From the NCBI GenBank assembly GCA_029851945.1, contig JARKUZ010000078.1, positions 1 through 64,000 of the forward strand: a stretch of DNA of 64,000 nt. Reading direction: 5' to 3'. The translations under genes were made by a program, and so were the position numbers. How positions within the stretch are numbered: the stretch's first letter is position 1; each line of letters starts with the position of its first letter. The notes under the pieces are model-generated. The model saw only the letters and a program-made list of their open reading frames with translations. It had not been told where the DNA came from and ran no database searches. Positions 28,533 to 36,956 of the stretch are shown here, in pieces. The DNA is from Terrisporobacter sp. Lineage in GTDB: Bacteria > Bacillota_A > Clostridia > Peptostreptococcales > Peptostreptococcaceae.

Positions 28533-29327
28533 ATGAAAAAGGCAGTATTGGTAGTGAGTTTCGGTACGAGCTATCATGAAACAAGGAAAAAAACAATAGA
28601 ACCGTGTGAAAATAAAATAAAAGAAAAATTTGAAGGGTATGATTTTTATAGAGCATTTACTTCAAACATGATAATAAATAAATTGAGAAAAAGGGATAAC
28701 ATAATAATTGATAACCCTATACAAGCTTTAGACAGGCTTTATCATGATGGTTATGAAGAAGTTATAGTTCAATCACTTCATATCATATGTGGAGAAGAAT
28801 ATAACAAACTTAAAGATACAGTAGAAAGTTATAAAGATAAATTTGATAGAATTTCACTTGGAAGACCTTTATTAACTTATATAAATGATTATAGAGAAAC
28901 AGTTTTAGCAGTAAAGCAAGATGTTGATAAAATGGAAATAGACGAAGCTATAGTATTTATGGGGCATGGAACTGAGCATGAGAGTCATTCTGCTTATCCA
29001 GCAATAGAGTATATGTTTAGAGATTATGGAATGAACGCATTTGTTGGTACTGTTGAAGGATACCCAGAGATAGAACAAGTTATTAAAAACTTAAAAGAAA
29101 GAGATATAAAAACAGTAGATTTAATGCCATTTATGCTAGTAGCAGGAGATCATGCTATAAATGATATGGCCAGTGATGAAGACGATTCATGGAAAACTAT
29201 TTTAGAAAATGAAGGATTTAAGGTAAAAGTTCATTTAAAGGGACTTGGAGAAAATCCATATATACAAGGGAAATTTGCAAATCATGCTTTAGATTGTATG
29301 AGAGATTTACAAGAAGTAAGTATTTAA
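28533..29327 (+). CDS. cbiK: Anaerobic sirohydrochlorin cobaltochelatase
   Basis: A 264-residue chelatase that inserts Co2+ into sirohydrochlorin, the entry to the cobalt-early pathway. It has the opening VVSFGTSYHETR, the metal-binding H145 in VFMGHGTEHESH and a second histidine, H207, in GDHAINDMASDEDDSWK. CbiK-type, not the short CbiX. No export signal, so cytoplasmic. Confidence 0.95.
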   Translation: MKKAVLVVSFGTSYHETRKKTIEPCENKIKEKFEGYDFYRAFTSNMIINKLRKRDNIIIDNPIQALDRLYHDGYEEVIVQSLHIICGEEYNKLKDTVESYKDKFDRISLGRPLLTYINDYRETVLAVKQDVDKMEIDEAIVFMGHGTEHESHSAYPAIEYMFRDYGMNAFVGTVEGYPEIEQVIKNLKERDIKTVDLMPFMLVAGDHAINDMASDEDDSWKTILENEGFKVKVHLKGLGENPYIQGKFANHALDCMRDLQEVSI

Positions 29328-29344
29328 TATTGGAGGAAAGAGAC

Positions 29345-30052
29345 ATGGCAAAATTTTATGGAATAGGAACTGGACCTGGTGATAGTTCATTAGTAACAGT
29401 AAAAGCAGTAGAGACACTACAAAATATAGATATATTATATACTCCAGAATCTAAAAAAGGTGGAGAAAGCTTAGCATTATCAATAGTTGCAAAATATTTA
29501 CCAAAAGATTTACAAATCAAATCTAGACATTTTCCAATGAATTTCAATGGAACTGAAAAGATACAAGTTTGGAACTCTGTATCTAGTGAAATAGTAGAAG
29601 ATGTCAAAAGTGGTAAAGATGTTGGATTTGTAACATTAGGAGACCCGATGATATATAGTACATATGTATATGTAATGGAAAGATTAATGGAAGATATAGA
29701 AGTTGAAACGATACCTGGAATTTCATCATTTTCCAATATAGCATCTAATCAAAACTTTCCGTTGGTTATGGATACAGATCCACTTATCGTAATTCCTTGT
29801 ACAATGGAGGAAGAAAAAATTGATGAAGCTCTTGAAAAATATGACTGCATAGTTTTAATGAAAGTTTATAAGAGAATACATATGATTATTGATAAATTAA
29901 AGAAATATGATTTAATTGACCATGCTATATTAGTAAGTAATTCATCACAAGAAAAAGAAGAGGTATTTACTAATTTAAGGGATGATCATATTGAAGAGAA
30001 GATATCATACTTTTCAACAATATTAGTAAATAAAAATAATAAGAAGAGATAA
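29345..30052 (+). CDS. cbiL: Cobalt-factor II (precorrin-2) C20-methyltransferase
   Basis: A 235-residue SAM-dependent methylase with YGIGTGPGDSSLVTVKA at the N-terminus, LGDPMIYSTYVYV in the middle and TIPGISSFSNIAS, matching CbiL. I used ATG 29345, which has a GGAGGAAAG site, not the ATG at 29294, which lies inside cbiK. Confidence 0.95.
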   Translation: MAKFYGIGTGPGDSSLVTVKAVETLQNIDILYTPESKKGGESLALSIVAKYLPKDLQIKSRHFPMNFNGTEKIQVWNSVSSEIVEDVKSGKDVGFVTLGDPMIYSTYVYVMERLMEDIEVETIPGISSFSNIASNQNFPLVMDTDPLIVIPCTMEEEKIDEALEKYDCIVLMKVYKRIHMIIDKLKKYDLIDHAILVSNSSQEKEEVFTNLRDDHIEEKISYFSTILVNKNNKKR

Positions 30053-30055
30053 TAT

Positions 30056-30140
30056 TTTTGAGCAACGGACGCAGTCGTTGGCGACATGAAGTGGAGCGCC
30101 CACGCAGTGGCTTAAGCTAAGCGAATTTTTTATCAAAACT
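30056..30140 (+). repeat. GC-rich structured repeat between cbiL and hemC
   Basis: A block of roughly 60% GC (about 30059-30125) interrupts DNA that is otherwise about 30% GC. It contains a hairpin closed by CAACG/CGTTG, a second around CCACGCAGTGG and a palindromic GCTTAAGC, ending CTAAGCGAATTTTTTATC. There is no open reading frame. Related but worn sequences occur at 13001-13089, 45931-45991 and perhaps 51140-51170, and a compositionally similar island at 10688-10720. It sits inside an operon between coding genes, so it is transcribed. Confidence 0.6.
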
Positions 30141-30169
30141 AGAATTCCTATAAAATAAGGAGAAGTATT

Positions 30170-31069
30170 ATGAAGATAGTAGTTGGAACACGAGGTAGTA
30201 AATTAGCCCTTGTTCAAACTAACTGGGTTGTAGAAGCATTAAAAAAAGTTAACCCAGGGATTGAATTTGAAGTTAAGGTTATAAAAACTAAGGGAGATTT
30301 AGTAACACATTTGCCTTTACATAAAATAGGTGATAAGGGTCTATTTACAAAAGAAATAGAGCAGCAGCTTTTAAATAAAGAAATAGATTTGGCGGTACAT
30401 AGTATGAAGGATATGCCTTCAGTTCTTCCAGATGGATTAAAGTTTGCAAGTGTACCAAGAAGAGAAGATCCTAGAGATGTACTTGTACTTAAAGATGGGT
30501 ATAACACAATAGAAGATTTACCTATGGGAGCAAAAATAGGAACAGGAAGTAAGAGAAGAACATATCAACTTCTTAAGTATAGACCAGATTTAGAAATAGT
30601 ACCTATAAGAGGTAATATTGACACGAGAATAAGAAAAATAGAAGATGAGAACCTTGATGGAGTTGTTTTAGCAGCTGCAGGATTATTAAGGGCAGATTTA
30701 GAAAATCGTATAAGTTATTATTTGCCTACTAATATAATGGTACCAGCTCCAGCACAAGGAGCTCTTGCACTAGAAATAAGAGAAAATGATTCATATATGG
30801 AAGAAATTATTTCTCATATCAAAGATGAAGCAACAGAGATACAAGTGTCAGCAGAAAGAGGATTTTTAACTGGAGTTAATGGAGGTTGCCATGTTCCAAT
30901 GGGTGCTTATTGTGAAATTGATAATGATAAATTAACATTAACAGGCCTTTATGGAAATGAAGATGGAACAAAATTGGTTGTAAAATCTATAGAAGGTAAA
31001 GTAAGCGATGCTAATAGAATAGGATATGACTTGGCTAAAGAAGTTCTTGAAGAATATAACAAGTTATAG
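30170..31069 (+). CDS. hemC: Porphobilinogen deaminase (hydroxymethylbilane synthase)
   Basis: A 299-residue enzyme that polymerises four porphobilinogens into hydroxymethylbilane. The N-terminus GTRGSKLALVQT, the HSMKDMP segment (77-83) with the catalytic aspartate, and C240 in GVNGGCHVP, which carries the dipyrromethane cofactor, are all present. The GGAG site lies downstream of the GC-rich repeat. The stop is followed directly by the next gene. Confidence 0.97.
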   Translation: MKIVVGTRGSKLALVQTNWVVEALKKVNPGIEFEVKVIKTKGDLVTHLPLHKIGDKGLFTKEIEQQLLNKEIDLAVHSMKDMPSVLPDGLKFASVPRREDPRDVLVLKDGYNTIEDLPMGAKIGTGSKRRTYQLLKYRPDLEIVPIRGNIDTRIRKIEDENLDGVVLAAAGLLRADLENRISYYLPTNIMVPAPAQGALALEIRENDSYMEEIISHIKDEATEIQVSAERGFLTGVNGGCHVPMGAYCEIDNDKLTLTGLYGNEDGTKLVVKSIEGKVSDANRIGYDLAKEVLEEYNKL

Positions 31070-31092
31070 TGAATTTAAGGAGTATGAAAACC

Positions 31093-32610
31093 ATGAATGG
31101 AAAAGTTTACTTAGTAGGTGCTGGGCCTGGAGATTATAAACTTATAACACTTAAAGGTTTAGAATGTATAAAAAAAGCTGATGTAATAGTATATGATAGA
31201 TTAGCAAATGTAAATTATTTAAAAGAAGCAAAGGAAGATTGTGAATTTATAAACGTAGGTAAAGCATCTAGTAACCACTTATTACCACAAGATGATATTA
31301 ATAGATTAATAGCAGATAGAGCATTAGAAGGTAAGATTGTAGTTAGATTAAAAGGTGGAGATCCTTATGTATTTGGAAGAGGTGGAGAGGAGGCAGAACT
31401 TCTCAGAGATGAGGGAATTGATTTTGAAGTTATACCAGGAATAACATCTCCTATTGGAGGGTTGTGTTATGCAGGAATTCCTATAACTCATAGAGACCAT
31501 GCTTCATCATTCCATGTAATAACAGGACATCCTAGAAAAGATGGAAAAGAAACTAAGGAAATAAATTGGAATGCACTAGCTAATGTTAAAGGTACGTTAG
31601 TATTTTTAATGGGAATTGCTAACTTAAAAAGTATAAGTGAAAACTTAATTAAAGAGGGGAAAGATAAAAACACTCCTGTGGCATTTGTAAGTTGGGCAAC
31701 AAGATATAATCAAAAAGTTATCACAGCCACTTTAGAGAATGCTTATGAAGTTGCTATAAAAGAAGAAATTAAGCCACCAACACTAATAGTAGTTGGTAGT
31801 GTGGTAAATCTTAGAGAGAAGCTAAATTTTTTCGAAGAAAAACCTTTATTTGGTAAAAATATAGTTGTAACTAGATCTAGAATACAAAGTAGTTCTTTAG
31901 TTGAAAAAATCAATGATATGGGTGGAAATCCAATAGAAATACCAACTATAAAAATTGAAAAAATAGAGAACAATATTGAATTAGAAAATGAAATAAAACA
32001 AATTCAAGCTTATTCTTATATTATCTTTAGCAGCAAAAATGCAGTAGAAATATTCTTTGATAAATTAAATGAAATGGGGTATGACTGTAGAGTTCTTTAT
32101 AACATAAAAATATGTGCTGTTGGATCAGAGACTGCAAAGTATATTAAAAGTAGAGGTATAAATCCTGATATAGTGCCAAAAAAATATGTTGCAGAAGGAC
32201 TTTACGAAGAATTAAAAGATATAGTAAATGAAAATGATAGGATTTTGATACCAAGAGCAAAAAATGCTAGAGATTTTATAATTAATAAATTAAGTGAAAG
32301 TTGCAGTGTAAAAGAAGTCATCACTTATGAATCAGTAATTGATTATTCAAAAAAAGATGAATCACTAAAAATTATACAAAGTGAAGAACTTGATTATATT
32401 ACTTTTGCTAGCTCTTCAACAGTTAAAAACTTTATAACGTTAATTGGAGAAGAAAATTTAAATAAACTAAATGATTTAAAAATTATTTCTATTGGGCCAA
32501 TAACAACAAAGACCATAGAAGAATTTGGTTTAAAAGTTTATAGAGAATCAGAAGAAGCTACAATTGATAGTATGATATATGCAATATCACAAGAATTAGT
32601 ATTAAATTAG
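31093..32610 (+). CDS. cobA-hemD: Uroporphyrinogen-III C-methyltransferase / uroporphyrinogen-III synthase fusion
   Basis: A fused protein of about 505 residues. The N-terminal half (1-245) is SUMT, with LVGAGPGDYKLITLKG, KGGDPYVFGRGGEEAE and ITHRDHASSFHVITGH, making precorrin-2. The C-terminal half (about 255-505) is HemD, with NIVVTRSR, FSSKNAVEIFF and FASSSTVKNF, closing the ring of hydroxymethylbilane. I used ATG 31093, ten bases after AAGGAG; GTG 31069 and ATG 31084 are badly placed. Fusing the two steps commits uroporphyrinogen III to siroheme and B12; such fusions are usual in clostridia. Confidence 0.95.
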   Translation: MNGKVYLVGAGPGDYKLITLKGLECIKKADVIVYDRLANVNYLKEAKEDCEFINVGKASSNHLLPQDDINRLIADRALEGKIVVRLKGGDPYVFGRGGEEAELLRDEGIDFEVIPGITSPIGGLCYAGIPITHRDHASSFHVITGHPRKDGKETKEINWNALANVKGTLVFLMGIANLKSISENLIKEGKDKNTPVAFVSWATRYNQKVITATLENAYEVAIKEEIKPPTLIVVGSVVNLREKLNFFEEKPLFGKNIVVTRSRIQSSSLVEKINDMGGNPIEIPTIKIEKIENNIELENEIKQIQAYSYIIFSSKNAVEIFFDKLNEMGYDCRVLYNIKICAVGSETAKYIKSRGINPDIVPKKYVAEGLYEELKDIVNENDRILIPRAKNARDFIINKLSESCSVKEVITYESVIDYSKKDESLKIIQSEELDYITFASSSTVKNFITLIGEENLNKLNDLKIISIGPITTKTIEEFGLKVYRESEEATIDSMIYAISQELVLN

Positions 32611-32621
32611 GGGGAATTATT

Positions 32622-33596
32622 ATGTTAAAAAGACCAAGAAGATTAAGAAGTACAAAAGCTATAAGAAATTTAGTGAGAGAAACAAAGGTTCAAGTGGAAG
32701 ATTTAATATATCCTTTGTTTATAGTTGATGGGGAAAATATAAAAAGAGAAATATCTTCTATGGAAGGTGTTTATCATTTTTCAGTAGATAAATTAGAAGA
32801 TGAAATAAATGAATTAACTGAACTTGGTATTGAACACGTATTATTATTTGGTGTACCAGATGATCATAAAAAAGATTGCTGTGGTAGTGAGGCATTTAAT
32901 GATGATGGATGTTTACAAAGAGCAGTGAGAAAAATAAAAGAAATAAATCCTGAAATGGATGTAATATGTGACGTTTGTATGTGTGAATATACAAGCCATG
33001 GACACTGTGGTATATTAACGGAAACGGGATATGTGGATAATGATAAAACTTTAGAGTATCTTGCTAAAATATCTTTAAGCTATGCAAAAGCTGGAGCTGA
33101 TATGGTTGCGCCATCTGATATGATGGATGGAAGAATTGGAGCAATAAGAAATGCTTTAGATGAAAATGGATACGAAAATGTTGCTATAATGGCTTATAGT
33201 GCGAAATATGCATCATCATTTTATGGACCATTTAGAGAAGCAGCAAATTCAGCACCTGCATTTGGAGATAGAAAAACATATCAAATGGATCCAGCAAATT
33301 CAAATGAAGCTATGATAGAAGCAGAATTAGATATTCAAGAAGGAGCTGATATCATAATGGTAAAACCAGCTCTATCTTATTTAGATGTAATTAGAAGATT
33401 CAAAGACAACTATAATATGCCTATAGCAGCTTACAATGTAAGTGGAGAATATTCAATGTTAAAATTAGCTGTTAAACAAGGATTATTAAATGAAAGTGCT
33501 ATATATGAAGCTGTTATGTCTATAAAAAGAGCAGGAGCAACTATAATAATCACTTATTTTGCTAAGGACTTAGCTAGAATGTTAAAAAATAATTAG
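32622..33596 (+). CDS. hemB: Delta-aminolevulinic acid dehydratase (porphobilinogen synthase)
   Basis: A 324-residue enzyme joining two 5-aminolevulinates. The active-site lysines are K195 in AYSAKYASSFYGPFREA and K248 in IIMVKPALSYLD. A cysteine triad (C119, C121, C129 in DVCMCEYTSHGHCG) marks it as a zinc-dependent type. In the same operon after the cobA-hemD fusion. Genes for making 5-aminolevulinate (hemA, hemL) are not in this window. Confidence 0.97.
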   Translation: MLKRPRRLRSTKAIRNLVRETKVQVEDLIYPLFIVDGENIKREISSMEGVYHFSVDKLEDEINELTELGIEHVLLFGVPDDHKKDCCGSEAFNDDGCLQRAVRKIKEINPEMDVICDVCMCEYTSHGHCGILTETGYVDNDKTLEYLAKISLSYAKAGADMVAPSDMMDGRIGAIRNALDENGYENVAIMAYSAKYASSFYGPFREAANSAPAFGDRKTYQMDPANSNEAMIEAELDIQEGADIIMVKPALSYLDVIRRFKDNYNMPIAAYNVSGEYSMLKLAVKQGLLNESAIYEAVMSIKRAGATIIITYFAKDLARMLKNN

Positions 33597-33631
33597 TTAT
33601 TATAAGTGATAAGACAAGCGGAGGGAAGATT

Positions 33632-34276
33632 ATGAGTAATAAATTTGTTTTATCATATAGTGGTGGTAAGGATTGCATATTAGCAATGTATAGAAAAATT
33701 AAAGAAGGATGTAAACCAGTAGCCCTTTTAACTACTATAAAAAAATCAACTACAGAGTCTTGGACTCATGGATTGAATTATGATTTACTAGAAGAAGTAA
33801 GTCAAAGTTTAGATTTACCTATTATATATGTGGAATGTGATGTATCAGAATATGAGGACAGATTCGAAGAGAAGCTCAGAGTTGCAAAAGAAATGGGAGC
33901 TGAATCTGTTGTATATGGTGATATAGATATTGAACTACATAGACAGTGGGGTGTTGATAGAGCTGAGAACTCAGGTTTAAAATATGAATTCCCTCTATGG
34001 CAAGAAGATAGAGAAAAATTAGTTTATGAAAATATTGAAAGTGGTTTCAAAGCTATAATAAAAAAAGTTAACTTAGATTATATAAGCTCAGATTTCTTAG
34101 GAAAAATTTTAACTAAAGATTTAGTTAAAAAAATAAAAGAAACTGGAGCTGATGTATGCGGTGAGAATGGAGAATATCATACTTTTGTAGTTGATGGACC
34201 TATTTTTAATAATAAAATAAATATTAAATGTGAAAATATAGAGATTAAAGATAATTATGGATCTTTAATTATATAA
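33632..34276 (+). CDS. PP-loop ATPase, Dph6/COG2102-like (diphthine-ammonia ligase family), role unknown
   Basis: A 214-residue adenine nucleotide alpha-hydrolase. The PP-loop is YSGGKD (9-14), and YGDIDIELHRQW (95-106), FPLWQED (120-126) and CGENGEYHTFVVDGP (176-190) match the Dph6 family. Eukaryotic and archaeal Dph6 amidates diphthine on elongation factor 2, a modification bacteria do not have, so the reaction must be different. It ends the B12-riboswitch-controlled operon, 35 bases after hemB, and is followed by a terminator. An amidation or ligation step linked to tetrapyrrole or B12 metabolism is possible but unproven. Confidence 0.8.
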   Translation: MSNKFVLSYSGGKDCILAMYRKIKEGCKPVALLTTIKKSTTESWTHGLNYDLLEEVSQSLDLPIIYVECDVSEYEDRFEEKLRVAKEMGAESVVYGDIDIELHRQWGVDRAENSGLKYEFPLWQEDREKLVYENIESGFKAIIKKVNLDYISSDFLGKILTKDLVKKIKETGADVCGENGEYHTFVVDGPIFNNKINIKCENIEIKDNYGSLII

Positions 34277-34293
34277 ATATATAAAGTTTTTAA

Positions 34294-34335
34294 AAGAAGA
34301 GATAAATTAATATAAGATTTATCTCTTCTTCTTTA
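34294..34335 (+). terminator. Intrinsic terminator of the cbiP-hemB operon
   Basis: A perfect 14-bp stem (34294-34307 with 34317-34330) with a nine-base loop, followed by CTTTATG. It closes the 18-kb operon. Confidence 0.8.
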
Positions 34336-34408
34336 TGTATAATTATAAATATAGAAGAATCTTAATGAATGATATATTAACAATTATACATAGATGTAGG
34401 GAGGAAAT

Positions 34409-34987
34409 ATGCTTTATCCAATTAATTTAAACATAGATGATATGAATATAACTATCATAGGAGGAGGAAAAGTTGCATATAGAAAATGTATGAACTTTTT
34501 AGACTTTGGTAAAAAAGTACGAATTATATCAACAGAATTTATAGATGAATTTGAAGAAATAAGAAACAAAATTGAAATAATTAAAGATAATTATAATGAA
34601 AAATATATAGTTGATAGTTTTATTGTAATTGCAGCTACAAATAATAAAGAAATAAACTATAATATAGGTAAATATTGTAGACAACATGGTAAATTAGTAA
34701 ATGTAGTAGATAATCAAGAATTATCAAATTTTACAGTGCCTTCTTATGTGAAAAGAGGGGATTTACTAATAAGTATTTCTACAGGAGGTAAGAGCCCTTC
34801 TTTATCTGCTAAGATAAGAAAAGAATTAGAGGAAAGTTATGGAGAAGGATATGAAGAGTATGTTAATATTTTAGGCCAAGCTAGAGAGTATATAATAAAA
34901 AATATATGTGATGTGGAACAAAGACGAAGAAAATTAAGAGAATTATTAGATTTAAATATAGATGAATTAAGAAAAATAATAAAATAA
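34409..34987 (+). CDS. Precorrin-2 dehydrogenase / CysG N-terminal-type bimodular protein
   Basis: A 192-residue NAD+-dependent enzyme that oxidises precorrin-2 to sirohydrochlorin, the substrate of CbiK or a ferrochelatase. The nucleotide-binding start is ITIIGGGKVAYRKC (13-26); FTVPSYVKRGDLLISISTGG and KSPSLSAKIRKELE are conserved in CysG-B/Met8/SirC. It is separated from the cobalamin operon by a terminator and has its own start region, so it can also feed siroheme synthesis when B12 genes are off. Whether it also chelates metal cannot be told. Confidence 0.9.
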   Translation: MLYPINLNIDDMNITIIGGGKVAYRKCMNFLDFGKKVRIISTEFIDEFEEIRNKIEIIKDNYNEKYIVDSFIVIAATNNKEINYNIGKYCRQHGKLVNVVDNQELSNFTVPSYVKRGDLLISISTGGKSPSLSAKIRKELEESYGEGYEEYVNILGQAREYIIKNICDVEQRRRKLRELLDLNIDELRKIIK

Positions 34988-35087
34988 AGTTACAATAACT
35001 TAAAATTAATATTATTATGAAAAAACGAATTGCTATGGATATAAGTGAATATTTTTGATAATATATTAAAAATAGGAGGGGGAAGAT

Positions 35088-35603
35088 ATGAAAAAATTTA
35101 TTTGTGCATTATTACTAATAATAAGTATGGGAAGTATGTATTATTTCTCAAGTCAAGATGGAAAAACTTCATCCATACAGTCTGGAGAAGCTACGGAAGT
35201 CGCTGATAATATCTTTCAAAAACTGAGACAAGAGATAACTTTAACTGATGATAGATTAATAAATATAAAAGATAAGGTTTTAAATGAATTAAGAACTTAT
35301 AATAAAGAGTATTTAGTAAGAAAGGCAGCACACTTTAGCATATATGCTTTAATAGGTGGGTTTATGATGCTTTTACTTTACTTATTCTCCAAACAAGTCT
35401 TTTTCTCTGGAGTCATTTCATTTTGCTTGACTTTTATGTATGCCGTATACGATGAAAAAAGACAGTTAGCTGTTTCTGGTAGAAGTGGAAACTTAACAGA
35501 TGTGTTTATAGATTCGTCTGGAGCATTGACTGCAATAATTATATTATCATTTTTACTTTTAACAGGTAAAGGATTAGGCTTTTTAATAAAAAGAAAATCT
35601 TAA
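35088..35603 (+). CDS. VanZ-like membrane protein
   Basis: A 171-residue protein with an N-terminal signal/anchor helix, an extracytoplasmic segment (about 25-82), and three further hydrophobic segments. The VanZ-family motifs are RKAAHFSIYALIGG (84-97) and DEKRQLAVSGRSGNLTDVFID. VanZ itself gives low teicoplanin resistance by an unknown mechanism; the function of this housekeeping member is not known. It has a GGAGGGGG site. Confidence 0.88.
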   Translation: MKKFICALLLIISMGSMYYFSSQDGKTSSIQSGEATEVADNIFQKLRQEITLTDDRLINIKDKVLNELRTYNKEYLVRKAAHFSIYALIGGFMMLLLYLFSKQVFFSGVISFCLTFMYAVYDEKRQLAVSGRSGNLTDVFIDSSGALTAIIILSFLLLTGKGLGFLIKRKS

Positions 35604-35607
35604 TTAA

Positions 35608-35772
35608 GATTATAATAAAACCTTCAGTATAATATTAACAGTTTCTTCACTTGATATTCCTGTTTGGGACACTGAAGTGAGAAAATTTAATACAGAAGCA
35701 TCTAAGCTAAGACATGTAACTATTTACATAGTTTCTATGGATTTACCATTTGCTCAAGTTAAATATAAATAG
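35608..35772 (+). pseudogene. tpx: Relic of a thiol peroxidase gene (tpx)
   Basis: An open frame without start codon encodes VSSLDIPVWDTEVRKFNTEA, then SKLRHVTIYIVSMDLPFAQVKYK and a stop. This matches the central part of Tpx (consensus PSLDTPVCDTQTRRFNEEA...VYTISVDLPFAQ). The peroxidatic cysteine is replaced by tryptophan (VWD for VCD), and the N-terminal third and the C-terminal part with the resolving cysteine are gone. It is therefore a dead fragment, just after vanZ. Confidence 0.8.
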
Positions 35773-35782
35773 GGATAGTAGA

Positions 35783-36613
35783 TTATCTATCCCTATTTTC
35801 CATGTCTAAAAGATTTTTATAAGAGATAAGTTTTGAAATATTTTCAGTATGATATTTATAAATATGATCATTGTTATTATTTTTAACTTCTTTATTATAA
35901 TTTTTTTTATCTAGAAGGTATAGTCCGTGAACATGGTGCAATAACTGTTCACATATATCATAATATTCATGAAGTTTTATTGGGATGCTGGTTTCATCTG
36001 AATAGGGTAATTCGTCTACAAGTTGAGTATAATATTCTCCCAATTCATTAAATTTATTTTGTAGCTTTAAGTAATATGATGAGTAATCTTTTCTATTTAT
36101 CATATCAAATATTATGTTGAAATAATCTTTAGATGCTGATTTAAAAGAAGTCCAAAGATACTTTAAATACTTATGTCTACTAACAGAATAATTAACTATT
36201 AGTGCTATTAAAACTCCAACTAAGGTATCCATAGTTCTCATTAAAGAATAAGTTAAAGGGTAGTTTTTACCAACACCTAAAGATATTGCAGTAAATGTTA
36301 CACAAGCAATTCCTGCTGATTCAGAAATTTTTAATAAGTTGCATAAATGTATAATAATTATGACTCCTATTGTAGTAGATATAATATTTTCATGTATAAA
36401 TGTAGCAAACAAAAATCCTATAAGACCACCTAGTAGTGTTCCTAGTATTCTAGACATGGCATCTTCAGCAGAATTCTTCATTGTATTTTTTATAGAAAAT
36501 ATACATACTGAAACGGTATATACAGGAGTTTCTACTATCTTCAAATAACCAACTAAACTTGCAAAAAATACTGCTATGCCAGTTTTTATTGTTCTTAGTC
36601 CGATTTTTTTCAT
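35783..36613 (-). CDS. Aromatic acid exporter family / FUSC-like membrane protein
   Basis: A 276-residue protein with about six N-terminal hydrophobic helices (1-145) and a soluble alpha-helical C-terminal domain. The segment RTIKTGIAVFFASLVGYLK and the AMSRILGTLLGGLIGFLFA motif match the ArAE/DUF939 family, related to AaeB and FUSC proteins. Clostridial members have no known substrate. Monocistronic, converging on the tpx relic. Confidence 0.85.
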   Translation of the reverse strand: MKKIGLRTIKTGIAVFFASLVGYLKIVETPVYTVSVCIFSIKNTMKNSAEDAMSRILGTLLGGLIGFLFATFIHENIISTTIGVIIIIHLCNLLKISESAGIACVTFTAISLGVGKNYPLTYSLMRTMDTLVGVLIALIVNYSVSRHKYLKYLWTSFKSASKDYFNIIFDMINRKDYSSYYLKLQNKFNELGEYYTQLVDELPYSDETSIPIKLHEYYDICEQLLHHVHGLYLLDKKNYNKEVKNNNNDHIYKYHTENISKLISYKNLLDMENRDR

Positions 36614-36956
36614 ATTTATATGTTTAAGTATTTACTGTTACTTGTAAAAGTCCTTTCTAGATTTTAAATGTATTAATAAAAATCTTTATAGTATTATTTG
36701 TATTAATTATTGATATTATTTTAATAATATATATGAATTTTGAAAAAATAAATTTAATATAATTATTTATAAAATTCAATAAAAGTATAATATAAGGCGT
36801 ATCCCTACGAATAAGAAAATTGGAAATAAAAAAAACTATTCACTTTTTTCAAAAATGCAATATAATATTAAAGTGTTCTTTTTTACTAGATAAAAAACGG
36901 AAGCGTTTTTATAAATAAATAACAACTAGATATTTAACAATATTGGAGGAAAAAAG
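36614..36956. other. Promoter and leader region of the TTD14-like gene
   Basis: A very AT-rich 343-base divergent intergenic region. TATAAT-like boxes are many. At 36893-36910 a seven-bp hairpin AAAAACG-GAAG-CGTTTTT sits 46 bases before the next start codon; it looks like a small terminator or attenuator in the leader. A GGAGG site precedes 36957. No coding sequence is evident. Confidence 0.4.

Noticed and set aside
30056..30140. Considered as a terminator splitting the cobalamin operon before hemC
   Set aside because: The hairpins are not directly followed by a clean T run except at the very end, and hemC-cobA-hemD-hemB belong functionally with the upstream genes; a repeat element fits better, though partial termination is possible.
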